This document shows, piece by piece, positions 36,582 through 44,655 of a stretch of DNA of 64,000 nucleotides. Each line of letters begins with the position of its first letter. Position 1 is the first letter of the stretch. The DNA is from CAVSCD01 sp963726335. GTDB taxonomy: Bacteria; Acidobacteriota; Aminicenantia; Aminicenantales; UBA8522. A program made the translations under genes and the position numbers. Location of the stretch: positions 496,001 to 560,000 of the forward strand of contig CAVSCD010000004.1 in NCBI GenBank assembly GCA_963726335.1. Direction: 5' to 3'. Below the pieces are notes generated by a model that did not search any database, was not told the DNA's origin, and saw only the letters and a list, made by a program, of their open reading frames with translations.

Positions 36582-37865
36582 ATGAGCAACGAACCGAACT
36601 ACCATCTCGATACCATCTGCCTTCACGGCGGCCAGAAACCCGACCCGGCGACAGGATCGAGGGCTGTCCCGATCCACCAGACGACGTCCTTCATGTTCAA
36701 GGACACGGAACACGCGGCGGCGCTGTTCGGGCTCAAGGAGGCCGGCAACATCTACAGCCGGATCTCGAACCCGACGGCCGACGTCGTCGAGAGCCGCATC
36801 ACCATGCTCGAGGGAGGCGTCGGGGCTCTGCTCCTCGCCTCGGGCCTGGCGGCGGAGATGATCGCCTTGACCACCCTGGCCAAGCAGGGCGAGAATATCG
36901 TTTCCAGCTCGAGCCTCTACGGCGGGACAAAGACCCTCCTGAGCGTCAACCTGCCCCGGTTCGGCATCGGCGCGAAGTTCGCCGACGTCAGCCGCCCGGA
37001 ATCGTTCGAACCCTTGATCGACGACGCCACCCGGGCCGTCTATGTCGAGACGATCTCCAACCCGAGCGGTGAAGTCCCCGACTTCGAGGCGTTCGCCAGG
37101 ATCGCCCACGCCCACGGGCTGCCGCTCGTCGTCGACAACACCTTCGCCACACCCATTCTTTGCCGGCCTTTCGAGTGGGGCGCCGACATCATCGTCCATT
37201 CCGCTACCAAGTTCATCGGCGGTCACGGCACCTCGATCGGCGGTCTAATCGTCGACGGCGGCCGGTTCCCCTGGGACAGCGGCCGCTTTCCGGACTTCGT
37301 CGAGCCATCGCCCGGCTATCACGGACTCAGGTTCTTCGAGGCTTTCGGCCAGGCCGCCTTCATCGCCAAGTGCCGCGTCGAGGGGCTGCGGACCCTCGGC
37401 CCCTCCGCCGCGCCGTTTAATGCCTTCCTTTTCCTCCAGGGACTCGAGACGCTCCATTTGCGCGTGCCCAGGCATTGCGACAACGCCATGCAGGTCGCCC
37501 GCTTCCTCAGTGACCATCCCAAGGTCGCCTGGGTCAGTTACACCGGGCTGCCCGATCATCCCTCGCATGCCCTCGCCCGGAAATACCTCCGCGGCGGGTT
37601 CGGGTCGATTTTCACCATCGGCGTCAAGGGAGGCTTGGACGCCGGCCGCAGGGTGATCGAGGGGGTCCGCCTGATCTCCCACCTGGCGAACGTCGGCGAC
37701 GCGAAATCGCTCATCCTCCATCCCGCCTCGACCTCCCACTCCCAGCTCTCCGAGGCTGAGCGGCTGGCCGCCGGCATCACCCCCGACCTGGTGCGCCTGT
37801 CCGTGGGCATCGAGCACGCCGACGATATCATCGCCGACCTCGACCAGGCGCTGGCCCAGGCCTAA
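36582..37865 (+). CDS. metY: O-acetylhomoserine aminocarboxypropyltransferase
   Basis: The 427-residue PLP enzyme makes homocysteine from O-acetylhomoserine and sulfide. It shows the Cys/Met-metabolism fold hallmarks: ICLHGGQKPDPATGSRAVPI at the N-terminus, YSRISNPT, ASGLAAEMIAL, VDNTFATPILCRPFEWGADI and the PLP lysine in HSATKFIGGHG. The long insertion after the lysine (GGRFPWDSGRFPDFVEPSPG) separates MetY from MetB. The ATG was chosen with GGGAG upstream; an earlier in-frame start lacks one. metX follows after 22 bases, giving the direct sulfhydrylation route. Confidence 0.93.
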   Translation: MSNEPNYHLDTICLHGGQKPDPATGSRAVPIHQTTSFMFKDTEHAAALFGLKEAGNIYSRISNPTADVVESRITMLEGGVGALLLASGLAAEMIALTTLAKQGENIVSSSSLYGGTKTLLSVNLPRFGIGAKFADVSRPESFEPLIDDATRAVYVETISNPSGEVPDFEAFARIAHAHGLPLVVDNTFATPILCRPFEWGADIIVHSATKFIGGHGTSIGGLIVDGGRFPWDSGRFPDFVEPSPGYHGLRFFEAFGQAAFIAKCRVEGLRTLGPSAAPFNAFLFLQGLETLHLRVPRHCDNAMQVARFLSDHPKVAWVSYTGLPDHPSHALARKYLRGGFGSIFTIGVKGGLDAGRRVIEGVRLISHLANVGDAKSLILHPASTSHSQLSEAERLAAGITPDLVRLSVGIEHADDIIADLDQALAQA

Positions 37866-37887
37866 TCCGCCGAGGAGGCATCTCCCC

Positions 37888-39069
37888 ATGAGCGAATACA
37901 GCGGGCGGGCCAGCGGCGGCGCCTCCGTGGGTGTCGTCGAGAAAAAATTCTTCACCTTCGGCGAGCCACCCGGCGAGATGGACCTGGAATGCGGCAAGCG
38001 GCTGGGGCCGGTCACGCTCGCCTACGAAACTTACGGCCGGCTGGATGCGGACGGGAGCAACGCGGTCATCGTCTTCCACGCGCTCTCGGGGAACTCGCAC
38101 GCGGCCGGCGTGTACTCCGAGCGGGACGAGAAACCGGGCTGGTGGGACAACATGGTCGGTCCGGGAAAAGGGATCGACACCGACAAGTACTTCGTGATCT
38201 GCTCGAACGTCGTCGGCAGCTGTTACGGGTCGACCGGGCCGGGTTCGGTCAACCCGGTCACGGGCAAGCCCTACGGCCTGAGCTTTCCTTTGATCACCGT
38301 CGCCGACATGGTCAAAGCGCAGAAACGTCTGCTCGACCATCTCGGCATCCGGAAGATCCTATGCGGCCTCGGCGGCTCGATCGGCGGGATGCAGGCTCTC
38401 GAGTGGGCCGTCGACTATCCCGACATCGTCCGCTCGGTCATCCCGATCGCCAGCACCTGCCGTCGTTCCGCCCTGTCCATTGGCCTGAGCGAGGCCCAGC
38501 GGCAGGCGATCATGGCCGACGCCCACTGGGACGGCGGCGATTATTACGACCGCGAACCTCCGAACAAGGGGCTGGCCCTTGCCCGGATCATCGGGCACAT
38601 CACCTACCTCTCCGAGGCCGCGATGGAGAGGAAGTTCGGCCGCCGGCTCCAGGAGAACTCGGCCTTCGGGTTCGACTTCACGACGGATTTCCAGGTCGAA
38701 AGCTATCTTCACTACCAGGGGCAGAAGTTCGTCGAGCGCTTCGACGCCAATACCTACCTCTACCTCACCAAGGCGATGGACTATTTCGACCTCGGCGAGC
38801 AGCGCGGCGACGGCTCGCTGGTCACGGCCTTTTCCCGGGTGCGGGCGAAGTTCCTGGTCATCTCCTTTTCCTCGGATTGGCTCTATCCGACCGCCCAATC
38901 CCGGGAGATGGTCAAGGCGATGAAGCTCGCGGGCCGGGACGTCAGCTTCTGCGAGATCGATACGGATTTCGGGCATGATTCCTTCCTCCTGGCCCACGAG
39001 CAGCTGACCCGGTTGATCTCGGGATTCCTGAGGAGAGTCCACGCCGAGGAGGGCGATCATGCGGTTTGA
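37888..39069 (+). CDS. metX: Homoserine O-acetyltransferase
   Basis: The 393-residue alpha/beta-hydrolase-fold enzyme transfers acetyl from acetyl-CoA to homoserine. Visible marks are VTLAYETYGRLDADGSNAVI, the region CSNVVGSCYGSTGPGSVNP, the nucleophile elbow GGSIGGMQALEW and the late Asp/His pair around SSDWLYPTAQSREM and FGHDSFLL. GAGGAGG is upstream of the ATG. The product feeds metY directly, and its stop overlaps metW by 11 bases. The acyl group (acetyl or succinyl) cannot be fixed from sequence alone. Confidence 0.93.
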   Translation: MSEYSGRASGGASVGVVEKKFFTFGEPPGEMDLECGKRLGPVTLAYETYGRLDADGSNAVIVFHALSGNSHAAGVYSERDEKPGWWDNMVGPGKGIDTDKYFVICSNVVGSCYGSTGPGSVNPVTGKPYGLSFPLITVADMVKAQKRLLDHLGIRKILCGLGGSIGGMQALEWAVDYPDIVRSVIPIASTCRRSALSIGLSEAQRQAIMADAHWDGGDYYDREPPNKGLALARIIGHITYLSEAAMERKFGRRLQENSAFGFDFTTDFQVESYLHYQGQKFVERFDANTYLYLTKAMDYFDLGEQRGDGSLVTAFSRVRAKFLVISFSSDWLYPTAQSREMVKAMKLAGRDVSFCEIDTDFGHDSFLLAHEQLTRLISGFLRRVHAEEGDHAV

Positions 39070-39673
39070 CCTGCAGATCATCGCCTCCCTGATCTCCGAG
39101 AAGAGCCGCGTCCTCGACCTGGGCTGCGGCAAGGGCGAGCTGCTCAAGTTCCTGATCGACCGAAAGCAGGTCCGGGGCATGGGCATCGAGATCGACGAGC
39201 ATGAAGTCATCGAGTGCGTGGAGAAGGGACTGACGGTGCTCCACGGCGACATCGATAGCGAGACGCGGGACTTCGCCGACGCGAGCTTCGACTATGTCAT
39301 CCTGAGCCAAACGCTCCAGCAGGTCTATGACCCCGAGAAGGTGATCAACGAGATGCTCCGGGTGGGCCGGACGGGCATCGTCAGCTTCCCCTGCTTCAGT
39401 CACCTGGCGATCAAGCTCCAGGTTCTTTTCAAGAGCCGGGCACCGGTGACCCGTGAGCTCCCGTACGAATGGTACAATTCGCCGAACATCCGGGTCATCA
39501 CGCTCCGCGATTTCCGGATCTTCTGCGCCCGGCGGGGCATCCGGATCATCAAGGAGATCGCCATCTCCTCGCATCACCGGGACGAATCCGGCAAGGTCGT
39601 CGGTTTCCTGCCCGACTGGTTCGCGAAGTATGGCATCTTCGCCGTGACCCGTCCCGACGGCGCCCAGGACTGA
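39059..39673 (+). CDS. metW: Methionine biosynthesis protein MetW
   Basis: The 204-residue protein is a class I methyltransferase-fold partner of MetX. It begins MRFDLQIIASLISEKSRVLD, has the nucleotide-binding DLGCGKGELLKFL, the VLHGDIDS and DYVILSQTLQQVYDP motifs, and a C-terminal GFLPDWFAKYGIFAV typical of MetW. In other bacteria it is required for, or stimulates, MetX activity. The overlapping start inside metX supports co-translation. The 176 bases after it hold the promoter of the next gene. Confidence 0.92.
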   Translation: MRFDLQIIASLISEKSRVLDLGCGKGELLKFLIDRKQVRGMGIEIDEHEVIECVEKGLTVLHGDIDSETRDFADASFDYVILSQTLQQVYDPEKVINEMLRVGRTGIVSFPCFSHLAIKLQVLFKSRAPVTRELPYEWYNSPNIRVITLRDFRIFCARRGIRIIKEIAISSHHRDESGKVVGFLPDWFAKYGIFAVTRPDGAQD

Positions 39674-39744
39674 GCCTCCATCTCCCGGGGGGCTAAGCTC
39701 TTGAGGCGAGATTCATCTACCCTCAGGTTCACCCCCCCCGAGGA

Positions 39745-39773
39745 TTGACCCGGCCCTCGGGAGCCGTTATCTT
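39745..39773 (+). promoter_or_regulatory. Promoter upstream of the nuclease-like gene
   Basis: TTGACC (39745-39750) and TATCTT (39768-39773) are separated by 17 bases, about 75 bases before the start at 39850. Confidence 0.45.
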
Positions 39774-39849
39774 TCATATCGACCGGGAGTGTCAGGAGTA
39801 TTGCCGAATCCGATGGTTGCGGCTCCGATTCTGAGCAGGGGAGAATAAT

Positions 39850-40554
39850 ATGGCTAAGATCATGCTTGTCGATGCGGCCGGGCGCTGGGAGGATGCCGAG
39901 GATTATGTCTTCCCCGGGCTGCGCGCGGTCTACGGGGAGATCGAACAGGAAAACGAGCGGCACCGCCGGAACATCGCCGGCCTGGAGCAGAAGCTCCAGG
40001 AGCTGAAAGACGGCGAACAGGCCTCTTTCAGCAGGCTGCTGACGGCCAATGGCGCGGAGCTCCGGGAGGCCGTCGTCTGGGCGCTCGGCTATCTCGAGTA
40101 TCCCAAGGTCGTCAATGTCGACGAATACTGGAAGCACGTGATCCGCACCAAGGAGGAGGACGCCTGGCTCCTCGACGGGGCCGGCGGGTCGGTCGAGGAG
40201 ATGATCCGGGGCGGCCACCTCACGCTGGTGGCGGTCCGGGGCGGGGAGGGGGGCGCAGCTGACGACGACGGCCTGCAACTCCAGAGGTACAAAGGCCGGC
40301 GGATGCAGGAATTCAACAACACCAGGATGCAGGCGGTCCTCATCGGCAACTACTTCTCGGCCGCCGAACCCAAGCTGCGCGACGTCCCGTTCTCCGAAAC
40401 TCAGGTCAAAGAGGCGGCCCAGGACGGGAACGCCCTCCTGACAACCTACGAGCTGTTCAAGGCGATCAAGGCCGAAAAAGAGGGCCATATTACCAAAGAG
40501 GTAATTCGCACTCAGCTCCGCAACAAGACCGGCCTCGTCACCTTCGAGTATTGA
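39850..40554 (+). CDS. PD-(D/E)XK-nuclease-like protein with degenerate active site
   Basis: The 234-residue protein has an N-terminal region with a coiled coil (EIEQENERHRRNIAGLEQKL, about 31-55). A mixed domain follows, ending AVLIGNYFSAAEPKLRDVPF and GNALLTTYELFKAIKAE. That ending matches the core of restriction-endonuclease-like proteins, where a strand such as (I/V)EVKG carries the catalytic Glu and Lys. Here the equivalent strand appears to read LTLVAVRGGEG, with Glu and Lys replaced by Ala and Arg, so catalysis is doubtful. A binding or regulatory role is possible. The assignment rests on pattern recognition of the C-terminal half. Confidence 0.55.
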   Translation: MAKIMLVDAAGRWEDAEDYVFPGLRAVYGEIEQENERHRRNIAGLEQKLQELKDGEQASFSRLLTANGAELREAVVWALGYLEYPKVVNVDEYWKHVIRTKEEDAWLLDGAGGSVEEMIRGGHLTLVAVRGGEGGAADDDGLQLQRYKGRRMQEFNNTRMQAVLIGNYFSAAEPKLRDVPFSETQVKEAAQDGNALLTTYELFKAIKAEKEGHITKEVIRTQLRNKTGLVTFEY

Positions 40555-40736
40555 CGGCCGGCGGCCGCGGGCGAACCCTGCGGACCGGGCCCCGGACTTT
40601 CGCGGGTTGCTACTGTCTCTTCGCGGCGAACGCTTCACGATTGTCTGTCGACCCGTCCATCATTTCGCCGATCCTGTCAGGATGTCAGGCCGGAGGTTTA
40701 TTTTATGCCGCGCCGGCGAGTTCGTGTATAATCCCG

Positions 40737-40742
40737 ATCCGA
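40737..40742 (+). promoter_or_regulatory. -10 hexamer before the AlkD-like gene
   Basis: A perfect TATAAT preceded by TG lies 33 bases before the start at 40776; no convincing -35 is present. Confidence 0.35.
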
Positions 40743-40775
40743 ACGTCGCGAGAAAACCCCGTGGGAGACGCCGGC

Positions 40776-41519
40776 ATGAGGAATACCGACTTGACGCCTA
40801 AGACAATGGCCGCCCTTTGGGTTGAGCGGCTCCGGGAAAGATCCGATCCGGTCCGGGCTGCCGGCGCCCAGCGCTATTTCAAAGACACGATCGTTTGTTT
40901 CGGCCTCACGGCGCCCCAGATGCGCGAGCTGGCCGGCGAGGCTTACGCGATGATCAAGGGCTCGTGGGCCGTCGGCGAGGCGGTCGAGTTCTGCGGGCTC
41001 ATGCTGGCCAACCCGTACTTCGAAGTCAAAACGATCGGCATCCTGGTGCTCGAAAGGTTCAGGAAGGATTATCCGAAGTCCCTGTTCCGGACCATCCGGG
41101 AGTGGCTCCTGGCCGATTATTGCGATAACTGGGCGTCCGTGGACTCCCTGTGTCCGACGTCGGTCGGCGCGCTCCTCGAAAGATACCCGGACCTCGTGAC
41201 GTCGATCAGGACCTGGACCGGATCGCCAAATCGCTGGGTCCGGCGCGGTTCGCTCGTCTCCTTCATCAAGCTGGCCAGGAAGCCCGGGTTCCTGGACGAC
41301 ATCTATGAGATCTCGAGGTCCCTGTTCCCCGACGCCGACGACCTTGTCCAAAAGGCCAACGGCTGGCTGCTCCGGGAAGCGGGGAAGGCCGACCCGGCGA
41401 GACTCGAGCGATTCCTCCGGACCCACGGCCCGGCGGTCCCCCGGACGACGCTTCGCTATGCCATCGAACGGTTCGATCCAAAGAAGCGCCGGTCCCTCCT
41501 CGTCACGACCAGGGGTTGA
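40776..41519 (+). CDS. AlkD-like DNA alkylation repair protein
   Basis: The 247-residue all-helical protein follows the AlkD HEAT-repeat pattern: RAAGAQRYFKDTIVCFGLTAPQMRELAGEAY near the start, MLANPYFEVKTIGILVLERF, YCDNWASVDSLC and NRWVRRGSLVSFIKLAR, ending with VPRTTLRYAIERFDPKKR. AlkD-type enzymes excise bulky or charged alkylated purines. The conserved WA.VD....NRWVRR segment carries the Asp and Arg expected at the DNA interface. GGGAG lies 8 bases before the ATG. Confidence 0.8.
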   Translation: MRNTDLTPKTMAALWVERLRERSDPVRAAGAQRYFKDTIVCFGLTAPQMRELAGEAYAMIKGSWAVGEAVEFCGLMLANPYFEVKTIGILVLERFRKDYPKSLFRTIREWLLADYCDNWASVDSLCPTSVGALLERYPDLVTSIRTWTGSPNRWVRRGSLVSFIKLARKPGFLDDIYEISRSLFPDADDLVQKANGWLLREAGKADPARLERFLRTHGPAVPRTTLRYAIERFDPKKRRSLLVTTRG

Positions 41520-41531
41520 TAAGACCGCCAG

Positions 41532-41560
41532 TTGCCGGGCCCGGGGAACTCTGATATATT
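41532..41560 (+). promoter_or_regulatory. Promoter of the thioredoxin gene
   Basis: TTGCCG (41532-41537), a 17-base spacer and TATATT (41555-41560) with an extended TGA just before it; the leader is about 85 bases. Confidence 0.5.
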
Positions 41561-41651
41561 TTTCCCGCCGGCCGAGGATCTGCGCGGCGATTTTCGAGAG
41601 AGGCCCGAAGAGAGTGTTCATAAGAAGCGGCTTCATAAGAGGAGACGGAAC

Positions 41652-42089
41652 ATGAGCGATACAGTCAAGGTGAGTTGCTACAATTGCGGCGCCACGAACA
41701 ACACTCCTCGGGACGCGGCCGGGAAGAAAGTCGTCTGCGGCAAATGCCGCAACGTCCTCCCGGTGCCCGGAGACGTTCTCGAGATCCCGCCGGACAAGGC
41801 CGAGATCCTCTTCCGCCGGGCGGGCCTGCCCGTCCTCGCGGATTTCTACTCCCCGACCTGCGCGCCCTGTCTCGCCATGCATCCGGTCGTCGAGCGGCTG
41901 GCCAAGCGCAAGGCCGGCGAGCTCATGGTGCTGCGGCTGAATGTCGATCTCATGCCCGAGGTGGCCGCGGGTCTCGGGATCCACGGCGTCCCCACGTTCG
42001 TTATCTTTAGCCGGGGATCGGAGCGGGGGAGAGTGTCCGGCGCCATGCCGGAAACCGACCTGTCGCTTTGGGTGGCCAGCCGGATGTGA
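41652..42089 (+). CDS. Thioredoxin-2-like protein with zinc ribbon, CAPC active site
   Basis: The 145-residue protein has an N-terminal zinc ribbon (CYNCG at 9-13 and CGKCR at 29-33) followed by a thioredoxin domain. That is the layout of Trx2/TrxC, a zinc-bound reductase linked to oxidative stress. The active-site segment is DFYSPTCAPCLAMHP, so both redox cysteines are kept while the usual Trp-Cys-Gly-Pro-Cys has become Thr-Cys-Ala-Pro-Cys. The cis-proline is in GVPTFVIF. GAGGAG precedes the ATG by 7 bases. Confidence 0.85.
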   Translation: MSDTVKVSCYNCGATNNTPRDAAGKKVVCGKCRNVLPVPGDVLEIPPDKAEILFRRAGLPVLADFYSPTCAPCLAMHPVVERLAKRKAGELMVLRLNVDLMPEVAAGLGIHGVPTFVIFSRGSERGRVSGAMPETDLSLWVASRM

Positions 42090-42109
42090 CAGGCCGAGGG
42101 TGGGGGATA

Positions 42110-42196
42110 TGCCGAAGAGGGGACTCGAACCCCTACTCCCGTGTACCAGGAACTAGCCCCTCAAGCTAGCGTGTCTGCCAATTCCACCACTTCGGC
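42110..42196 (-). tRNA. tRNA-Leu (anticodon GAG)
   Basis: On the minus strand the acceptor GCCGAAG/CTTCGGC closes an 87-base class II tRNA. Its anticodon stem is CTAGC/GCTAG around the loop TTGAGGG, it has a long variable arm, and its T loop is TTCGAGT. CCA is not encoded. It lies downstream of the secG operon on the same strand and may be co-transcribed. Confidence 0.93.
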
Positions 42197-42223
42197 ATAT
42201 TAACGGGAGGTCGTCCCGGTATC

Positions 42224-42673
42224 TTAATTGGGCTTCGTTTGCGGAGGCGGCTCTGTTTTCTGGGTCTCCGGCTTCGCGGCCGGGGTCGCCGGAGGCAGAG
42301 CCGGCGTCGAAGACTGAGGCGCCGTCTGATCCTCTCCCGGTTTCTGAGCCGGGGCGGCCGCCGGTTCCTCCGGCTTGGTCCCCGGAGCCGTGGTCGTCTG
42401 ACCAGCCTTGGCGGCCGGCTCTCCCTTGACGACCGACCGTTCTCCCTTGAAGGACAGCATCCAAAGCCCCAGGGAAGTGACCATGAACAGGATGGCGCTG
42501 ATCGTGGTGACCTTCGACAGGATGGTCGCCGTGCCGCGCGGCCCGAAGGCCGTCTGGCTGCCGACGCCCCCGAAGGCGCCCGCCAGGTCCGCGGCTTTCC
42601 CGGACTGGAGAAGAACCGCCACGACCAGGATCATACAAATCACGACGTGAATGATGGTAACTAGCGCGCTCAC
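42224..42673 (-). CDS. secG: Preprotein translocase subunit SecG
   Basis: The 149-residue product has two membrane helices (TIIHVVICMILVVAVLLQSG and VTTISAILFMVTSLGLWML) with the conserved loop LAGAFGGVGSQTAFGPRGTA between them, which defines SecG of the SecYEG channel. The C-terminal half is an unusually long Pro/Ala/Lys-rich tail (about residues 85-149), presumably disordered. It starts with GTG, and the GTGA overlaps the tpiA stop, so it is the last protein gene of the gap-pgk-tpiA-secG operon. Confidence 0.92.
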   Translation of the reverse strand: MSALVTIIHVVICMILVVAVLLQSGKAADLAGAFGGVGSQTAFGPRGTATILSKVTTISAILFMVTSLGLWMLSFKGERSVVKGEPAAKAGQTTTAPGTKPEEPAAAPAQKPGEDQTAPQSSTPALPPATPAAKPETQKTEPPPQTKPN

Positions 42674-43461
42674 TTTTTTGCCTTAAACGCCTTAATAGCC
42701 TCGACTGTGATCTTGATAAACGATTCGGCTTCCAGCGACGCCCCGCCCACGAGAAAGCCGTCGACGTCGTTTTCCGCAGCCAGGGCGAACACAGCCTCTG
42801 GATTCGTCGGCTTCACCGAACCGCCGTACAGGATTATAGCACAGCGCCCGGCCGATTTACCATACTGGAGGGACAATTTTTCGCGGATAGCGGCGTGCAC
42901 CTCTTCAGCCTGGGCCGGGGTAGCCGTCCGGCCGGTGCCGATGGCCCAGACGGGCTCATAGGCGACGACCGTCCGGCCAAAGCCCGCGGCGTCGACTCCC
43001 CGGAAGCCCTCCTCGATCTGGAGGGCGATCCTGGTCAGGGTCTCGCCGCGCTCCCGCTCCTCAAGGGTCTCTCCGATGCAGACGATCGGAGCGAGACCGG
43101 CCTTGAGCGCGGCCTGAAGCTTCTTGTTGACGATGGCGTCGGACTCGCCGAAATACTGGCGTCTCTCGGAATGCCCGATGAGGACGTACCGGCAGCCGGC
43201 GTCGAGGAGCATGGGCGCGCTGATCTCTCCGGTAAAGGCGCCCTTCTCCTCCCAAAAGAAGTTTTGGGCGGCCAGCCCCACGGGGCTCCCGGCGACGATC
43301 TTTCCGACCTCGGCCAGCGCCGTGAACGGCGGCGCCAGGACGAGGGCCGCTTCGGGAAGGTCGAGGCTGGCTTTAACGACCGCCGAAGCCAGGTCCCTGG
43401 CCTCGGAGACCGTCAAGTTCATTTTCCAGTTCCCCGCGATGAAGGGGGCTCGAATCGTCAT
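42670..43461 (-). CDS. tpiA: Triosephosphate isomerase
   Basis: The 263-residue enzyme interconverts dihydroxyacetone phosphate and glyceraldehyde 3-phosphate. The signatures are complete: FIAGNWKMNLT (catalytic Asn/Lys), VLIGHSERRQYFGE (catalytic His), AYEPVWAIGTGRTATPAQAE (catalytic Glu and loop 6) and ILYGGSVKPTN, closing with DGFLVGGASLE. The start at MTIRAPF fits the family length; a longer upstream frame is not supported. It lies 13 bases after pgk. Confidence 0.96.
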   Translation of the reverse strand: MTIRAPFIAGNWKMNLTVSEARDLASAVVKASLDLPEAALVLAPPFTALAEVGKIVAGSPVGLAAQNFFWEEKGAFTGEISAPMLLDAGCRYVLIGHSERRQYFGESDAIVNKKLQAALKAGLAPIVCIGETLEERERGETLTRIALQIEEGFRGVDAAGFGRTVVAYEPVWAIGTGRTATPAQAEEVHAAIREKLSLQYGKSAGRCAIILYGGSVKPTNPEAVFALAAENDVDGFLVGGASLEAESFIKITVEAIKAFKAKK

Positions 43462-43474
43462 GGGTTCGCTCCGC

Positions 43475-44650
43475 TTATTCCAGTGCTTCAATCCCCGGGA
43501 GGGTGCCGTAAGCCAGGTACTCGAGCGAGGCGCCGCCGCCGGTCGAGATGTGAGTGATTTTATCGGTGACACCGGCCTTCTCGACGGCCGCGATCGAATC
43601 CCCGCCGCCGACGATGGTGACGGCCCCGGAGGCCGCCACGGCCTGGGCGATCCCGATCGTTCCCCGGGCGAACTGGTCAATCTCGAAAACACCGACGGGG
43701 CCGTTCCAGACGACCATCTTGGCCGAGGCGATGATGCCGGCGTACTTCCGGACGGTCTCGGGGCCGATGTCGGCGGCCAGCTTGTCTGACGGAAAGGGGA
43801 ACGAAGTGGCGATCTCGGTGGCCGCGCCGGCCTCGAGCGCCGTGGTCAGCACATGGTCTATGGGAAGAACAAGGTCGGCCTTCTGCTCCCGGGCGCGTTC
43901 CAATATCTCGAGCGCCGTCGCCTTTTTCTCATCCTCGACGAGAGATTTGCCGACGTCGTGGCCCTGGGCCTTGAAGAACGTGTAGGCCATGGCTCCGCCG
44001 ATCAGGATATGGTCGGCCTTGCCGAGGAGATTTTCGATCACCGGGATCTTGTCGGAAACCTTGGCCCCGCCGAGGATGGCCACGTACGGTTTCAAGGGGG
44101 AGTGAACGGCCCGGCTGAGGTACTCGACTTCTTTCTGCAGCAGATAACCCGCCGCCTTCTCTTTGACGAAAGCGGTGATGCCCACAACAGAGGCGTGGGC
44201 GCGATGGCTGGAGCCGAAGGCGTCGTTGACAAAAACGTCGATGCCCTTGGCCAGCTTCTCCGAGAACGCCGGGTCATTGGCGGTTTCCTCGGCCTGGAAG
44301 CGGACATTCTCGAGCAGGAGAACGCCGCCCGGACGGAGCGCGGCCTTCAGTCCCTCGACCTCGTCGCCCACGACTCCCGGCGCCAGGATGACGTCCTGCC
44401 CGAGGAGCTCGGCCAGCCTCAAGGCGACCGGTTTCAGGCTCAGCTTCGGGTCGAACTTGCCCTTGGGCCGGCCAAGATGGGACGCCAGCACCAGCCTGGC
44501 TCTCTGACCGACCAGGTACCGGATCGTGGGCAGGGTCGCCCGGATGCGGGTGTCGTCCCGGATCTCGCCTTGGCCGTCGAGCGGGACATTGAAATCGACG
44601 CGCGCGAAAACGAGCTTGCCGTCGAGGGGGATCTTGTCCAGGGACTTCAT
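43475..44650 (-). CDS. pgk: Phosphoglycerate kinase
   Basis: The 391-residue enzyme makes ATP from 1,3-bisphosphoglycerate. It shows FARVDFNVPLDGQG, LASHLGRPKGKFDPKLSL, LLLENVRFQAEE, NDAFGSSHRAHAS, ILGGAKVSDKI, WNGPVGVFEIDQFARGT and the terminal STGGGASLEYL loop. The start MKSLDKIPLDGK gives the normal family length and lies only 5 bases after the gap stop, with a modest GAGG near it. Confidence 0.96.
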   Translation of the reverse strand: MKSLDKIPLDGKLVFARVDFNVPLDGQGEIRDDTRIRATLPTIRYLVGQRARLVLASHLGRPKGKFDPKLSLKPVALRLAELLGQDVILAPGVVGDEVEGLKAALRPGGVLLLENVRFQAEETANDPAFSEKLAKGIDVFVNDAFGSSHRAHASVVGITAFVKEKAAGYLLQKEVEYLSRAVHSPLKPYVAILGGAKVSDKIPVIENLLGKADHILIGGAMAYTFFKAQGHDVGKSLVEDEKKATALEILERAREQKADLVLPIDHVLTTALEAGAATEIATSFPFPSDKLAADIGPETVRKYAGIIASAKMVVWNGPVGVFEIDQFARGTIGIAQAVAASGAVTIVGGGDSIAAVEKAGVTDKITHISTGGGASLEYLAYGTLPGIEALE

Positions 44651-44655
44651 GGCCT

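Noticed and set aside
42197..42223. A hairpin terminator between secG and tRNA-Leu
   Set aside because: Only a 5-bp stem (CGGGA/TCCCG) with a poor T tract is present; read-through into the tRNA seems equally likely.
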